Shown piece by piece: positions 30,290-39,536 of a stretch of 64,000 nt of DNA. The notes below the pieces were generated by a model that was not told the origin of the DNA, made no database searches, and saw nothing but the letters and a program-made list of their open reading frames with translations. Origin of the DNA: Rickettsiales bacterium UBA4270 (GTDB lineage: Bacteria > Pseudomonadota > Alphaproteobacteria > Rickettsiales > Deianiraeaceae); assembly GCA_002395105.1 (NCBI GenBank), contig DGWA01000003.1, positions 1 through 64,000 of the forward strand, given 5' to 3'. How positions within the stretch are numbered: position 1 is the stretch's first letter; each line of letters begins with the position of its first letter. The translations under genes were made by a program, and so were the position numbers.

Positions 30290-32089
30290 ATGATAACTAA
30301 TATATATAGAACGCACACATGTGGTGAATTGTCTAATAAAAATATAGGTGAAAGTGTTATTTTAAGCGGCTGGGTTGATACAAAACGCGATCATGGCGGT
30401 GTTGTTTTTATAGATTTGAGAGATAATTACGGTATAATACAAATTGTCGCTGATGAAAATCGTTGTCATGTTAATGACTTAGATTCTCTTGCAAAAGTTC
30501 ATAATGAAAGTATTGTTAGGTTTGAAGGAAAGGTTTTTGAACGTTCTGAGGAAACAAAAAATCCAAATCTAAAAAATGGTGATATTGAAGTTTTAATTAG
30601 TAAATATGAAATTTTGTCAAGCGCCGATGTTTTACCTTTTCAAGTGAATGAAGATGATAACTGTAATGAAGACGTTAGATTAAGATATCGTTTTCTCGAT
30701 CTAAGAAAAAAAAATTTACATGAAACTATTATACTTCGTTCAAAATTAATTGCTTATTTACGTAATAAAATGATTGAAAATGGTTTTATAGAATTTCAAA
30801 CTCCTATATTAACTGCTTCATCGCCAGAGGGAGCAAGAGATTTTTTAGTTCCAAGTAGATTACATAAGGGTAAGTTTTATGCACTTCCGCAAGCCCCACA
30901 GCAATTTAAGCAACTTTTAATGATATCTGGCTTTGACAGATATTTTCAAATTGCACCTTGTTTTCGTGATGAAGATCCAAGAGCGGATAGATCACCTGGA
31001 GAATTTTATCAAATAGATGTTGAAATGTCTTTTGTAGAACAAGAAGATGTGTTGCAAATGTTCGAGAAAGTTATTTATGACACATTTAAAACATTTGCAA
31101 AAAGTGGTTATACTGTAAGCGATAAATTTAAAAGAATAGAGTATAAAGATGCAATGTTGAAGTATGGCTCAGATAAACCGGATTTACGTATTCCTATAGT
31201 AAATGTAGATGCCACAGAGATTTTTAGAGATAGTGAGTTTAAGGCTTTTTCTGGTGCAATAGAAAAAGGTTGTGTCGTAAGAGGAATACCTGTAAATAGA
31301 ATAGGCAAACAATCAAGAAGTTTTTATGATGGTATGATTGATTTTGCAATAAAAAATGGTGCAAAAGGTCTTGGATATATTGTCTTTGAAAATGGTGTTG
31401 CTAGCGGTCCTATTGCTAAATTTTTAGACAATGATAGACTTAATAGAATAAAAAAGTTTTTCGATAATGACAATAGTGAGATAAATGCTATATTTTTTTC
31501 ATGCGATAAAGAAGATAATGCAAATAAAATTTCAGGTTTAGCTCGTAAGGAACTTGGTAAACGTTTACAATTAATTGATGAAAAGCGATATGAGTTATGC
31601 TGGATTGTTAATTTTCCATACTTTGAGTTCAATAGCGATGAAAATAAGATTGAATTTTCACATAATCCATTTTCAAAACCAAAGTGTGGTGCAGAATTTT
31701 TAAAGAATGCTAGTAGTGAAGAGCTATTAAAATTACATGCTAATCAGTATGATTTAGTTTGTAATGGTTATGAACTTGCAAGTGGTGCAATTAGAAATTC
31801 GGACATTGATTTAATGTATGAAGCATTTAGAATTGCAGGATATTCACATAAAGACGTTGATGATAAATTTGGAGGAATGATTAAAGCATTTAATTTTGGT
31901 GTTCCACCTCATGGAGGTATTGCAGCAGGAATATGCCGTATAATTATGCTTTTAGTTGGTACAGAAAATATTCGTGATGTTATAGCATTTCCTTTAAATG
32001 GAAAGGCGGAAGATTTATTAATGGGAGCGCCAGGAACAGTAAGTGAGCAACAGATTAAAGATTTAGGTATAAAAATTGATTTGGATTAA
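30290..32089 (+). CDS. aspS: Aspartyl-tRNA synthetase
   Basis: Charges tRNA-Asp (in alphaproteobacteria often also tRNA-Asn). About 599 residues: an N-terminal OB fold (ILSGWVDTKRDHGGVVFIDLRD), catalytic motif 2 (FRDEDPRADRSPGEFYQID), a GAD insertion and motif 3 (GVPPHGGIAAGICRIIMLL). In motif 3 the common GIDR appears as GICR. The frame opens at a TTG (30248), but the ATG at 30290 starts MITNIYRTHTCGEL, which matches the family. No asparaginyl synthetase or gatCAB genes are in view. Confidence 0.96.
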   Translation: MITNIYRTHTCGELSNKNIGESVILSGWVDTKRDHGGVVFIDLRDNYGIIQIVADENRCHVNDLDSLAKVHNESIVRFEGKVFERSEETKNPNLKNGDIEVLISKYEILSSADVLPFQVNEDDNCNEDVRLRYRFLDLRKKNLHETIILRSKLIAYLRNKMIENGFIEFQTPILTASSPEGARDFLVPSRLHKGKFYALPQAPQQFKQLLMISGFDRYFQIAPCFRDEDPRADRSPGEFYQIDVEMSFVEQEDVLQMFEKVIYDTFKTFAKSGYTVSDKFKRIEYKDAMLKYGSDKPDLRIPIVNVDATEIFRDSEFKAFSGAIEKGCVVRGIPVNRIGKQSRSFYDGMIDFAIKNGAKGLGYIVFENGVASGPIAKFLDNDRLNRIKKFFDNDNSEINAIFFSCDKEDNANKISGLARKELGKRLQLIDEKRYELCWIVNFPYFEFNSDENKIEFSHNPFSKPKCGAEFLKNASSEELLKLHANQYDLVCNGYELASGAIRNSDIDLMYEAFRIAGYSHKDVDDKFGGMIKAFNFGVPPHGGIAAGICRIIMLLVGTENIRDVIAFPLNGKAEDLLMGAPGTVSEQQIKDLGIKIDLD

Positions 32090-32108
32090 TAACGTGTATA
32101 ACATAATG

Positions 32109-32750
32109 TTAATTTAAACAATTGCTACAACATTTTTGGTTTTTATTTATCTCATTTATTGTAATTGTTATTTTAATAAAACTTATAATCATTGTAGTAT
32201 ATAATAAAGTCGTTTCCATCGAAAGAATTTCGATAATACATAGATTACTTTCAAGCATTATTGAATATATTAAAAAAGCAGTTATTATTATTGATTGAAT
32301 TAAAACATATTTCCATATATTACATATGACAAATAAAAAAGCATCAGCAATTATAGACATTGGTGCTACTATAAAATTAATTGATAAAATATCTTTCGCT
32401 GGGAAAAGAAAACATATATTTATCGGGACAAAAAATATATATACACTCATCAAAAATAATAACAATTCAGAAAAAATATAATAAAAACAACGGTTTGTTA
32501 TTAAATTATAGAAAAAATTTTGTTTTTTTAATGTTTTAAACAAAGAAACAAAAAAGATCCAGTAAGCAATACCACTTATTGATATAATGATGTGTTTAAT
32601 GTTTTGATTATTCAAATAAAATAATACTACCAATAGTAAAGACAGAAATGATATTAATGATATTATTTTTGTTTTGTTTGATTTGAATATTAATAGATTA
32701 ATATGCAAAAAACTATAAAAATGTTTTAGAATAAAAAATATTGTTTTCAT
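32109..32750 (-). CDS. Integral membrane protein, CcmB-like topology
   Basis: A 213-residue protein with about six hydrophobic spans. GIAYWIFFVSLFKTLK followed by a long hydrophobic hairpin somewhat resembles the GxLW region of CcmB, the heme-exporter membrane subunit, and the length fits, but no diagnostic residue confirms it. It ends the minus-strand run that begins at infB, 17 bases after an EamA transporter gene. Treat as an unassigned membrane protein. Confidence 0.5.
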   Translation of the reverse strand: MKTIFFILKHFYSFLHINLLIFKSNKTKIISLISFLSLLLVVLFYLNNQNIKHIIISISGIAYWIFFVSLFKTLKKQNFFYNLITNRCFYYIFSELLLFLMSVYIFFVPINICFLFPAKDILSINFIVAPMSIIADAFLFVICNIWKYVLIQSIIITAFLIYSIMLESNLCIIEILSMETTLLYTTMIISFIKITITINEINKNQKCCSNCLN

Positions 32751-32767
32751 AATAATGGAAAATGTTA

Positions 32768-33667
32768 TTATTTTGTATTTTGTTTTTTTTGTGAGTATAT
32801 TACTGAAAAAATATTTGAAGTAATAATTAAAATTGCACTAATAATTTGGTATTTATTTGGTTTTTCAGACAATAGTATATAGCTTAATATAATTGAAATT
32901 AGTATTCTAGTAAATCTAATAGGCTGTAATAGTGCTGGTTCGACCATTTGATATGCCACATACACGGCACTAAATTCAATTAGATCACATATTGCAATAA
33001 AAAAACATCCAGTAAATTTTTTATACATAGCATTAAATGTTAAATTATTTAAATTTATATCGTAATTCGATAAATATATTAACAAGCTTATTAATCCGAG
33101 AACTACTGCGTTTGTGAAAAGTGCATACGATACAGGTCTTGCGTCTGAGAATTTTTTTTGCAATATTAAACCAAGAGGTATTACAATTGATGCGGAAAAA
33201 AGATATATATAACCAATATTAAAATTATTAAAAGAAATTTCATCTTTTATAGTTATGAAGACTGCAAAAAGACATGTTAATAATGCAATAGCATTGACAA
33301 AATTAAAACTTTTTTCTTTTAAGATTATACGACTTAAAAAAACTACCCATAATGGTATTAATAATAGTATAAGAGTTCCTGTGTTTATTGGAACCGTTTT
33401 AAAACCGATATTACATAATAATAAATCACCAGAATAAAGAAGAGCCAAGATTAAAACTACATGTATATTTTTTGTAAAATGTTTAATATATTTTAAACAA
33501 AATGGTAACATTATAATTGCTGATATTAGACATTTTATAACTATAACCTCGTATAAATTCATTGAAAAATTAATTTGATGATATTTTATCAATACTCCTT
33601 GTAATACATTTGCTAGACTATTGAAGAAATATATTATAAAAGCTAGCAAAAAACTTCTTTTTAACAT
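32768..33667 (-). CDS. EamA/DMT-family metabolite transporter, copy 1
   Basis: A 299-residue inner-membrane transporter with about ten spans forming the two tandem EamA halves. Conserved patches include LLLIPLWVVFLSRIIL at the end of the first half and YVAYQMVEPALLQPIRFTR in the second. It is a clear paralogue of the protein at 45.95 kb (for example ALLQPIRFTR, LSEKPN and LILQKKFSD are shared). In intracellular Rickettsiales, members of this family import host metabolites such as S-adenosylmethionine; the substrate here is unknown. Confidence 0.85.
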   Translation of the reverse strand: MLKRSFLLAFIIYFFNSLANVLQGVLIKYHQINFSMNLYEVIVIKCLISAIIMLPFCLKYIKHFTKNIHVVLILALLYSGDLLLCNIGFKTVPINTGTLILLLIPLWVVFLSRIILKEKSFNFVNAIALLTCLFAVFITIKDEISFNNFNIGYIYLFSASIVIPLGLILQKKFSDARPVSYALFTNAVVLGLISLLIYLSNYDINLNNLTFNAMYKKFTGCFFIAICDLIEFSAVYVAYQMVEPALLQPIRFTRILISIILSYILLSEKPNKYQIISAILIITSNIFSVIYSQKKQNTK

Positions 33668-33718
33668 AGTGAAAAACTATGCTTCTTATAAGATAATTGT
33701 CAACATGATATGGATAAT

Positions 33719-35041
33719 TTACAAGAAATAATAAAAGTATAAACCAAGTGTCATAATGCAAATAGATATAATGGTTGCCGAAAAATATACACAAAATGTA
33801 GATCCGTATTGGCCGGAAAATCTTTTATTTATCCTTGTTCTAAAAGATATTAAATGATCTATAATAGGGAATAAATATCCAATACAAAGCAACATACCTA
33901 TGAATACTACAATTAATACAGCAATTGAGTTTGAATTGATTGAATTTGCTATTATTGCGTGTTTCCCAATATAACCAATTGTAAATGGCATCGATATTAA
34001 ACTAAAACAAGGTATAATCCATATTAACGATAAATATGTATTAAATTTATTTCTTTCATGTTTTAATTCGTCTATATCAAAACATTTATATCTAATATAT
34101 AAATATCCAGCATAATAAAATAGCGATATTTTTGCAAAAGAATGTGCTAAAAATTGCATTTTTGCACCAATTATTCCTTCGTTCGAAAAACAAAATAAAC
34201 ATAATGATATATAACCAATTTGGCTAATTGTAGAATAAGCTAATCTTTTTTTAATATTTTTACTTGAATTTGCAGATAATGCAGCAACTAATATACTTAT
34301 ACTTGCTACATAAATAGGCCAGTAAATTCCATGAAATGTGTATATGTTTTCACTTAAAAATTTTAAGCCAAAGATTTCATTTATGACTTTATACAGCAGG
34401 AAAAGACCACCTTTTACAACTAAAACTGCATGTAATAATGCGCTAACTGGACTTGGGGCGACCATTGCGTATATCAACCATTTATGCAATGGATATAGTG
34501 CTGTTTTTGAAATACCATATACAAATAATAAAAATAAAATATTAATATAGAATTTTGATAGTGGATGTTGTGATAAAATACCACCTTCAACAAAATCCGT
34601 ATATTCTGCGATATTGTAAACACATATAATTGCAGGAAGCAAAAATAGTGTTGATGGTATTATTAAGTACATAGCATAAATAAAAGCATTTGTTTCACTT
34701 TTTTTATCTTTGTGTATTCTTACCAGGGAATATGTCGAAACAGATAATAAATCATAAAAAATAAATGCTGTGAATAAATTTTTAGAATATGCCAGACATA
34801 TGCATATTACAACCGATAATGCTGTAAGAAAATGAAATGTTATTTTATGTTTGCTTCGTTCAAAAATTAAATATCCAATAGAATATATTGTTGTTATTAT
34901 ATACATAAATATTATTAACATTACAAAACAATTTGATGTAAATGATGTTTGTAATTCAAAATTAATATTGGTTGCCAACATCTTTGTGCTGCATATTGTA
35001 TATTCAGTATATAATATATTCAGTAAGTAACTTAATATCAT
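33719..35041 (-). CDS. Mrp-type cation/proton antiporter subunit D-like (complex I NuoL/M/N family) protein
   Basis: A 440-residue, roughly 13-span proton-conducting subunit. Motifs of the family include YDLLSVSTYSLV, KTALYPLHKWLIYAM (conserved Lys and Pro-Leu-His), PSPVSALLHAVLVVKGG and LAYSTISQIGYI. It resembles MrpD/NuoN more than NuoL. The other nuo or mrp subunits are not adjacent; an MnhB/DUF4040-like subunit is at 50.35-50.96 kb. Scattered Mrp genes are typical of Rickettsiales. A role in sodium or pH homeostasis is inferred. Confidence 0.8.
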   Translation of the reverse strand: MILSYLLNILYTEYTICSTKMLATNINFELQTSFTSNCFVMLIIFMYIITTIYSIGYLIFERSKHKITFHFLTALSVVICICLAYSKNLFTAFIFYDLLSVSTYSLVRIHKDKKSETNAFIYAMYLIIPSTLFLLPAIICVYNIAEYTDFVEGGILSQHPLSKFYINILFLLFVYGISKTALYPLHKWLIYAMVAPSPVSALLHAVLVVKGGLFLLYKVINEIFGLKFLSENIYTFHGIYWPIYVASISILVAALSANSSKNIKKRLAYSTISQIGYISLCLFCFSNEGIIGAKMQFLAHSFAKISLFYYAGYLYIRYKCFDIDELKHERNKFNTYLSLIWIIPCFSLISMPFTIGYIGKHAIIANSINSNSIAVLIVVFIGMLLCIGYLFPIIDHLISFRTRINKRFSGQYGSTFCVYFSATIISICIMTLGLYFYYFL

Positions 35042-35074
35042 ATATATATTAATCTGTGTTGAAATAAATAATTT

Positions 35075-37297
35075 TCAATTGTTATTTTCTTTAATTAAAA
35101 TTCTTTTTCCACTTTGATCTGGCGATGATAAGATACCATCTTCTTCCATTTTTTCAATAAAATTTGCTGCTTTGTTATAACCAATTCTTAATTTTCTTTG
35201 TATATAACTAATTGATGTTTTTTTTTCAGACATTACAATTCTTACTGCTTGCCTGTATAGTATATTGTCATTTTCATTTCCAAATTCATTCATTTCTTCA
35301 CCATTTAAATTATCTACCAAATTTTCATCTGATGTTAAGGTTATATATTCTGGTTTATCATTATTGTCTTTTAAATAATGAACAACGTTTTCCACTTCTT
35401 CGTCTGTTATCATTGGTCCATGAACACGCAATGTTTTCGTACCTCCAAACATAAACAGCATATCACCCTTACCAAGTAATTGTTCTGCTCCTTGCTCGCC
35501 TAAAATAGTTCTACTATCTATTTTTGATGTTACACGATAGCTAATTCTAGTAGGAAAGTTTGATTTTATTACACCAGTTATTACATCTACAGAAGGTCTT
35601 TGTGTTGCCATAATTAAATGAATTCCAGCTGCACGTGCCATTTGTGAAAGTCTTTGTACTAAAATTTCTATTTCTTTTCCGGCCACAACCATAAGGTCGG
35701 CCATTTCGTCTATTATTACAACAATATAATGCATTGGTTGTAAATTTTCGAATGTTTCATTATTTTCTGAATATGATTTTTTTTTTAATAATTTAATTTT
35801 TTGATTGTATCCCATTATATTTCTAACGCCAGCTTCTGACATTATTTTATAACGTTTTTCCATCTCTCTAACAACCCATTTTAACGATAATACAGCATGT
35901 TTTGCATCTGTTATAACAGGAAGCATTAAATGAGGAATTCCTTCATATGCAGAAAATTCAAGCATTTTTGGATCTATCATTATAAGTTTACATTCTTCTG
36001 GAGAAAGTTTATAAAGCATTGATAGTATCATACCATTTATTCCGACTGATTTTCCACTGCCGGTTGTGCCAGCAATAAGAAGATGAGGCATATCTGTTAA
36101 ATCTGCGACTATTGGTTTACCGAAAATATTGCAACCTAAAATCATTGGAATTTTTGCATTTGATATTTGATATTCTTGACTTTCTACAAGTTTACGAAAA
36201 CAAACACATTCACGATCTTTATTTGGTACCTCAATACCTAATGTATCACGTCCTGAGATTGCGGCAGTTCTTACGGAACCAACCATCATCGTGCGAGCTA
36301 TATCGTCAGATAAACCGATAACACGAGATGCTTTAACTCCTGCCTGTGGCTTAAATTCATACAATGTAACGATTGGGCCAGTTCTATAACCCATCATTTC
36401 ACCACGAATACCAAAATCTCCTAATATTTTTGATAATTTTTCAAGATTACTTTTTAAAATAGTTTGATTTTGTAAATCATTTTGATTTTCTATATTTTTT
36501 AATAAGTCTATCTTAGGACGATTATAGATATTTTTTTCTTCAATTGTATTATATTGTTGTTTATTATTTAATTCTATATTTTGTTCATGTTTTAGTTGTT
36601 TTTGACTTCTTTTATTTTTTCCATCCTTTCTTCTTTTAAAGACTGTTAATATTTTAGCCACTAATTTAGCAAATATTAATACTATAAAAGTTACAGTTTT
36701 AACAATTTTATTAATGTTTGATAAAATTTTGTACAGAATTAAATAAACCATATTATTTTTCTTTCTTTTTTTTGTTATAGCATTTATTTCTATATTATTT
36801 CTATTGTAAAACATGATATAAGGGTAGAGTGAAAGTATTATAAGTGATGTTATAACTATAATAAATTTTACAAAAAGTGGACAATTTTTACTTAATAATA
36901 CGCCAATTCTTCCACTTAATGAAATCGTAAATGCATTTTGATAACTTGTTATACAGCTTAGAATGAAATTAAAACAAAGAGTTGCTATAATTGTATAAAT
37001 TATTTTAAGGGCAACAACCTTTGGTCGTTTTCTAAAAATGTATTGATAAGATAGATAAAATGTAAATGGAAAAAAACAAAAAATTGAAATTCCAAAATAT
37101 TGATAACATATATCTGATATTATAGCACCAAATGAACCAAGAAAGTTTTTTGTCGCAACATTACTGACGACATTTAAACAATTATCTGATTTTGAATACG
37201 TTATTAGTGATATAAACACACAACTTGTTATTAAAAATAATATTATACCTTTTTTTCTAGTTGATACGCCAAATGTATTTAAAGTTTTTTGTCTCAT
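35075..37297 (-). CDS. ftsK: DNA translocase FtsK
   Basis: Septum-located DNA pump that clears the chromosome terminus at division. Four N-terminal membrane spans (about residues 15-165) precede a short charged linker, then the RecA-like motor with Walker A GTTGSGKSVGINGM, IDPKMLEFSAYEGIPHL, Walker B IVVIIDEMADLMVV and ATQRPSVDVITGVIK. The winged-helix gamma domain (SISYIQRKLRIGYNKAAN) ends the protein. At 740 residues it is a short-linker FtsK/SpoIIIE form. It lies 2 bases after the prepilin-peptidase-like gene. Confidence 0.95.
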   Translation of the reverse strand: MRQKTLNTFGVSTRKKGIILFLITSCVFISLITYSKSDNCLNVVSNVATKNFLGSFGAIISDICYQYFGISIFCFFPFTFYLSYQYIFRKRPKVVALKIIYTIIATLCFNFILSCITSYQNAFTISLSGRIGVLLSKNCPLFVKFIIVITSLIILSLYPYIMFYNRNNIEINAITKKRKKNNMVYLILYKILSNINKIVKTVTFIVLIFAKLVAKILTVFKRRKDGKNKRSQKQLKHEQNIELNNKQQYNTIEEKNIYNRPKIDLLKNIENQNDLQNQTILKSNLEKLSKILGDFGIRGEMMGYRTGPIVTLYEFKPQAGVKASRVIGLSDDIARTMMVGSVRTAAISGRDTLGIEVPNKDRECVCFRKLVESQEYQISNAKIPMILGCNIFGKPIVADLTDMPHLLIAGTTGSGKSVGINGMILSMLYKLSPEECKLIMIDPKMLEFSAYEGIPHLMLPVITDAKHAVLSLKWVVREMEKRYKIMSEAGVRNIMGYNQKIKLLKKKSYSENNETFENLQPMHYIVVIIDEMADLMVVAGKEIEILVQRLSQMARAAGIHLIMATQRPSVDVITGVIKSNFPTRISYRVTSKIDSRTILGEQGAEQLLGKGDMLFMFGGTKTLRVHGPMITDEEVENVVHYLKDNNDKPEYITLTSDENLVDNLNGEEMNEFGNENDNILYRQAVRIVMSEKKTSISYIQRKLRIGYNKAANFIEKMEEDGILSSPDQSGKRILIKENNN

Positions 37298-37299
37298 AT

Positions 37300-38022
37300 T
37301 TATTTAAACAAAGTATTAACTATTGCCAATATTAAAGTTATAAAAACAATATTTATTGTGCTTAATGAATGAATATTCTTGTATTTATTGATAGCGTATA
37401 ATAATATTGATAATACTAAATACATAAAACCGACTTTATATCCGAGCGATGTTATTAGTATAACGCATATCTGAAAGTCAGGCATTGAAATTTTCGTGTA
37501 TTTTTTTATTATTGAAAATGCAAAAAAAGCAGCTGAGCAACTTATAAATAGATCAACAGCCTCGGGTAAATTATAATTATAACCATGGTATGCTAATATG
37601 AACGAAACGAGCATCCATATTAAACGAACTTTAATTTGTTTATTTGTTTTATAAATAAACATTAATGTTATAATAAAAGATCCATACAATGATTTAGATA
37701 TAAATTTTTCATCAAAAGTATCAAAAGTTAACGATAAAATTAGTATATAAAATAGTATTGATAATTCTAAAAATAGATATACTCTTGGTATTTTCATTCC
37801 ACAATGAATACATTTTCCGTTGCTAAAAAAATACCCTAAAATAGGAAAAAAATACTTAAATTTTATTTCTTTTTTACAATTATTACATCTTGGTTTTTGG
37901 TTTGGTCCAATTGGTATATCATTTGGTATACGATTATAAATTACAGTTGCTAACCCTCCAATCCATAATGCATATAAAAATACTATAATTCTAACTATAA
38001 TGTTAAAATAAAAATCCGCCAT
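37300..38022 (-). CDS. Prepilin-peptidase-like membrane protein, probably catalytically altered
   Basis: A 240-residue membrane protein of the type IV prepilin peptidase (PilD/GspO, A24) family. The cytoplasmic zinc loop is intact (CNNC at 46-49, CIHC at 71-74) with the surrounding KFKYFFPILGYF pattern and GLATVIYNRIP at the start. The two catalytic aspartates of the family lie in a D..x..PD segment and in GxGD. Here the first segment reads IYKTNKQIKVR, with no Asp (around residue 125), and the second reads SMPDFQ with Asp182 only. Peptidase activity is therefore doubtful. It overlaps the end of cdsA by 20 bases. Confidence 0.7.
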   Translation of the reverse strand: MADFYFNIIVRIIVFLYALWIGGLATVIYNRIPNDIPIGPNQKPRCNNCKKEIKFKYFFPILGYFFSNGKCIHCGMKIPRVYLFLELSILFYILILSLTFDTFDEKFISKSLYGSFIITLMFIYKTNKQIKVRLIWMLVSFILAYHGYNYNLPEAVDLFISCSAAFFAFSIIKKYTKISMPDFQICVILITSLGYKVGFMYLVLSILLYAINKYKNIHSLSTINIVFITLILAIVNTLFK

Positions 38023-38806
38023 TTAGCCAAATAATTATGAGTATAAACGGCGCTGTAATCAAAAAACTATCAAATCTATCTAAAACTCCGCCATGTCCAG
38101 GTATAATGTTTCCAGAATCTTTAACGTCACATTGACGTTTTACATATGATTCTCCTAAATCTCCAAGCTGTGCTAAAATAATAATTATCATACTAAAAAT
38201 CGCAAAACTAATAGATGAAAAACTATTTATTCTTGATGTTGAGAAAAAATTATAAATAACCATTGATACAAATAATCCTCCTATTGAACCAATAATTGCT
38301 CCTTCATACGTTTTATTAGGACTAATAGTTGGTGCTAGTTTCAGTTTGCCAATTTTTTTTCCAAATATGTACGCAATACTATCAACTGACCAAATTGTTA
38401 TAAACATCCATAAACTTATTTTCAAACCTTGTTGACTGCTACGTATTAAAATTAAAGATATACAAAAAAAAGCAATGTAAACTAAGCCCCAACAACGAAA
38501 AATTTTAAACAATTCATTATTCTTTTGTTCTATATTAGATATAATCTTTAACAATTCAAAAAACATAGTGCACATTAATGCAAATACAACTATCATATAA
38601 ACAACCTTTCCGAAAAAAATCGATAGTAAGATTATTATTGCTAATATTAAGCCATAATACAAACGTTTTTTAAGTTCATTATTCGAATCTATAACAATTT
38701 TTATTTCATTAAACTTTGATTTAAATATAGGCAAACAAAAAATAACAATTTTTTTTATACAATCTGCTAATATCTTAATGACATTAATAAATTTATTATC
38801 TTCCAT
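38003..38806 (-). CDS. cdsA: Phosphatidate cytidylyltransferase
   Basis: Makes CDP-diacylglycerol, the branch point of phospholipid synthesis, in the inner membrane. The signature is complete: SPNKTYEGAIIGSIGG, then LGDLGESYVKRQCDVKDSG and IPGHGGVLDRFDSF. The open frame begins at 38902, inside uppS, but the ATG at 38806 (MEDNKF) after GAGAAGG, one of the few Shine-Dalgarno-like sequences, gives the better start and an 11-base overlap with uppS. The order uppS-cdsA is conserved across bacteria. Confidence 0.93.
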   Translation of the reverse strand: MEDNKFINVIKILADCIKKIVIFCLPIFKSKFNEIKIVIDSNNELKKRLYYGLILAIIILLSIFFGKVVYMIVVFALMCTMFFELLKIISNIEQKNNELFKIFRCWGLVYIAFFCISLILIRSSQQGLKISLWMFITIWSVDSIAYIFGKKIGKLKLAPTISPNKTYEGAIIGSIGGLFVSMVIYNFFSTSRINSFSSISFAIFSMIIIILAQLGDLGESYVKRQCDVKDSGNIIPGHGGVLDRFDSFLITAPFILIIIWLNGGFLF

Positions 38807-39536
38807 ACCTTCTCTTTCTATTTTGAAAATCATATAATGCAAGTAAAAAATTTTCCTCATTAAATGAAGGGAAAAACGTATCGCAGAAATATAATTCTGC
38901 ATAACTTATTTTCCATAATAAAAAATTGCTAATTCTTTTCTCTCCACCAGTTCTAATCATTAAATCTACGTCTGGAAAATTACCAGTAAAAATATAATCT
39001 TCGAATTTTTTTTCATCGATTTTTTCAATTTCATCAAAACTAATCTTTTCATTTTTTAGTTCTTTTGATATTTTTTTTACACCATTTAAAATTTCATTTC
39101 TACCACTATAACAAATACATGCTTGTACGTTTAATTTTTGATCTTTAATTTGGTTTTTATTTGCCGTATTTATTGTTTCTTTCACGTTATTAGGTAATAA
39201 ATTAAAATCTCCAATAATATTTAAATTTATACCATTTTCGTGCATTTTTTTTATATTGTTTTGTTTGAGAAAATATTTTATACATTCAAATAAAAATTTT
39301 AATTCTTGTTTTGATCTATTTAGATTTTCAATAGATAAGCAATATAATGTTAGGTATTTTATATTGTATTTTATACATAAATTGCATATATTTAAAATAT
39401 TACGCGCACCTTGCTTGTGACCAAAATTTGATGTTTTATTCAATTGTTTTGCCCACCTTCTATTTCCATCAAGTATAAAAGCTACATGATTTGGGATATT
39501 TTTTAAATTATTATTTGTTGAGTTATTTTCTTGCAT
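38796..39536 (-). CDS. uppS: Undecaprenyl diphosphate synthase
   Basis: Cis-prenyltransferase that makes the C55 lipid carrier for peptidoglycan. HVAFILDGNRRWAK, GHKQGARNI, YLTLYCLSIENLNRSKQEL and the C-terminal DLMIRTGGEKRISNFLLW with SYAELYF match the family in order. The 246 residues are of normal length. It overlaps cdsA by 11 bases and the CarA-like gene by 14 bases. Confidence 0.96.
   Translation of the reverse strand: MQENNSTNNNLKNIPNHVAFILDGNRRWAKQLNKTSNFGHKQGARNILNICNLCIKYNIKYLTLYCLSIENLNRSKQELKFLFECIKYFLKQNNIKKMHENGINLNIIGDFNLLPNNVKETINTANKNQIKDQKLNVQACICYSGRNEILNGVKKISKELKNEKISFDEIEKIDEKKFEDYIFTGNFPDVDLMIRTGGEKRISNFLLWKISYAELYFCDTFFPSFNEENFLLALYDFQNRKRRYGR

Noticed and set aside
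33719..35041. NuoN or NuoM of respiratory complex I
   Set aside because: The family is shared, but no other nuo gene is adjacent and a second Mrp-type subunit is present in the window, so MrpD-like is preferred.
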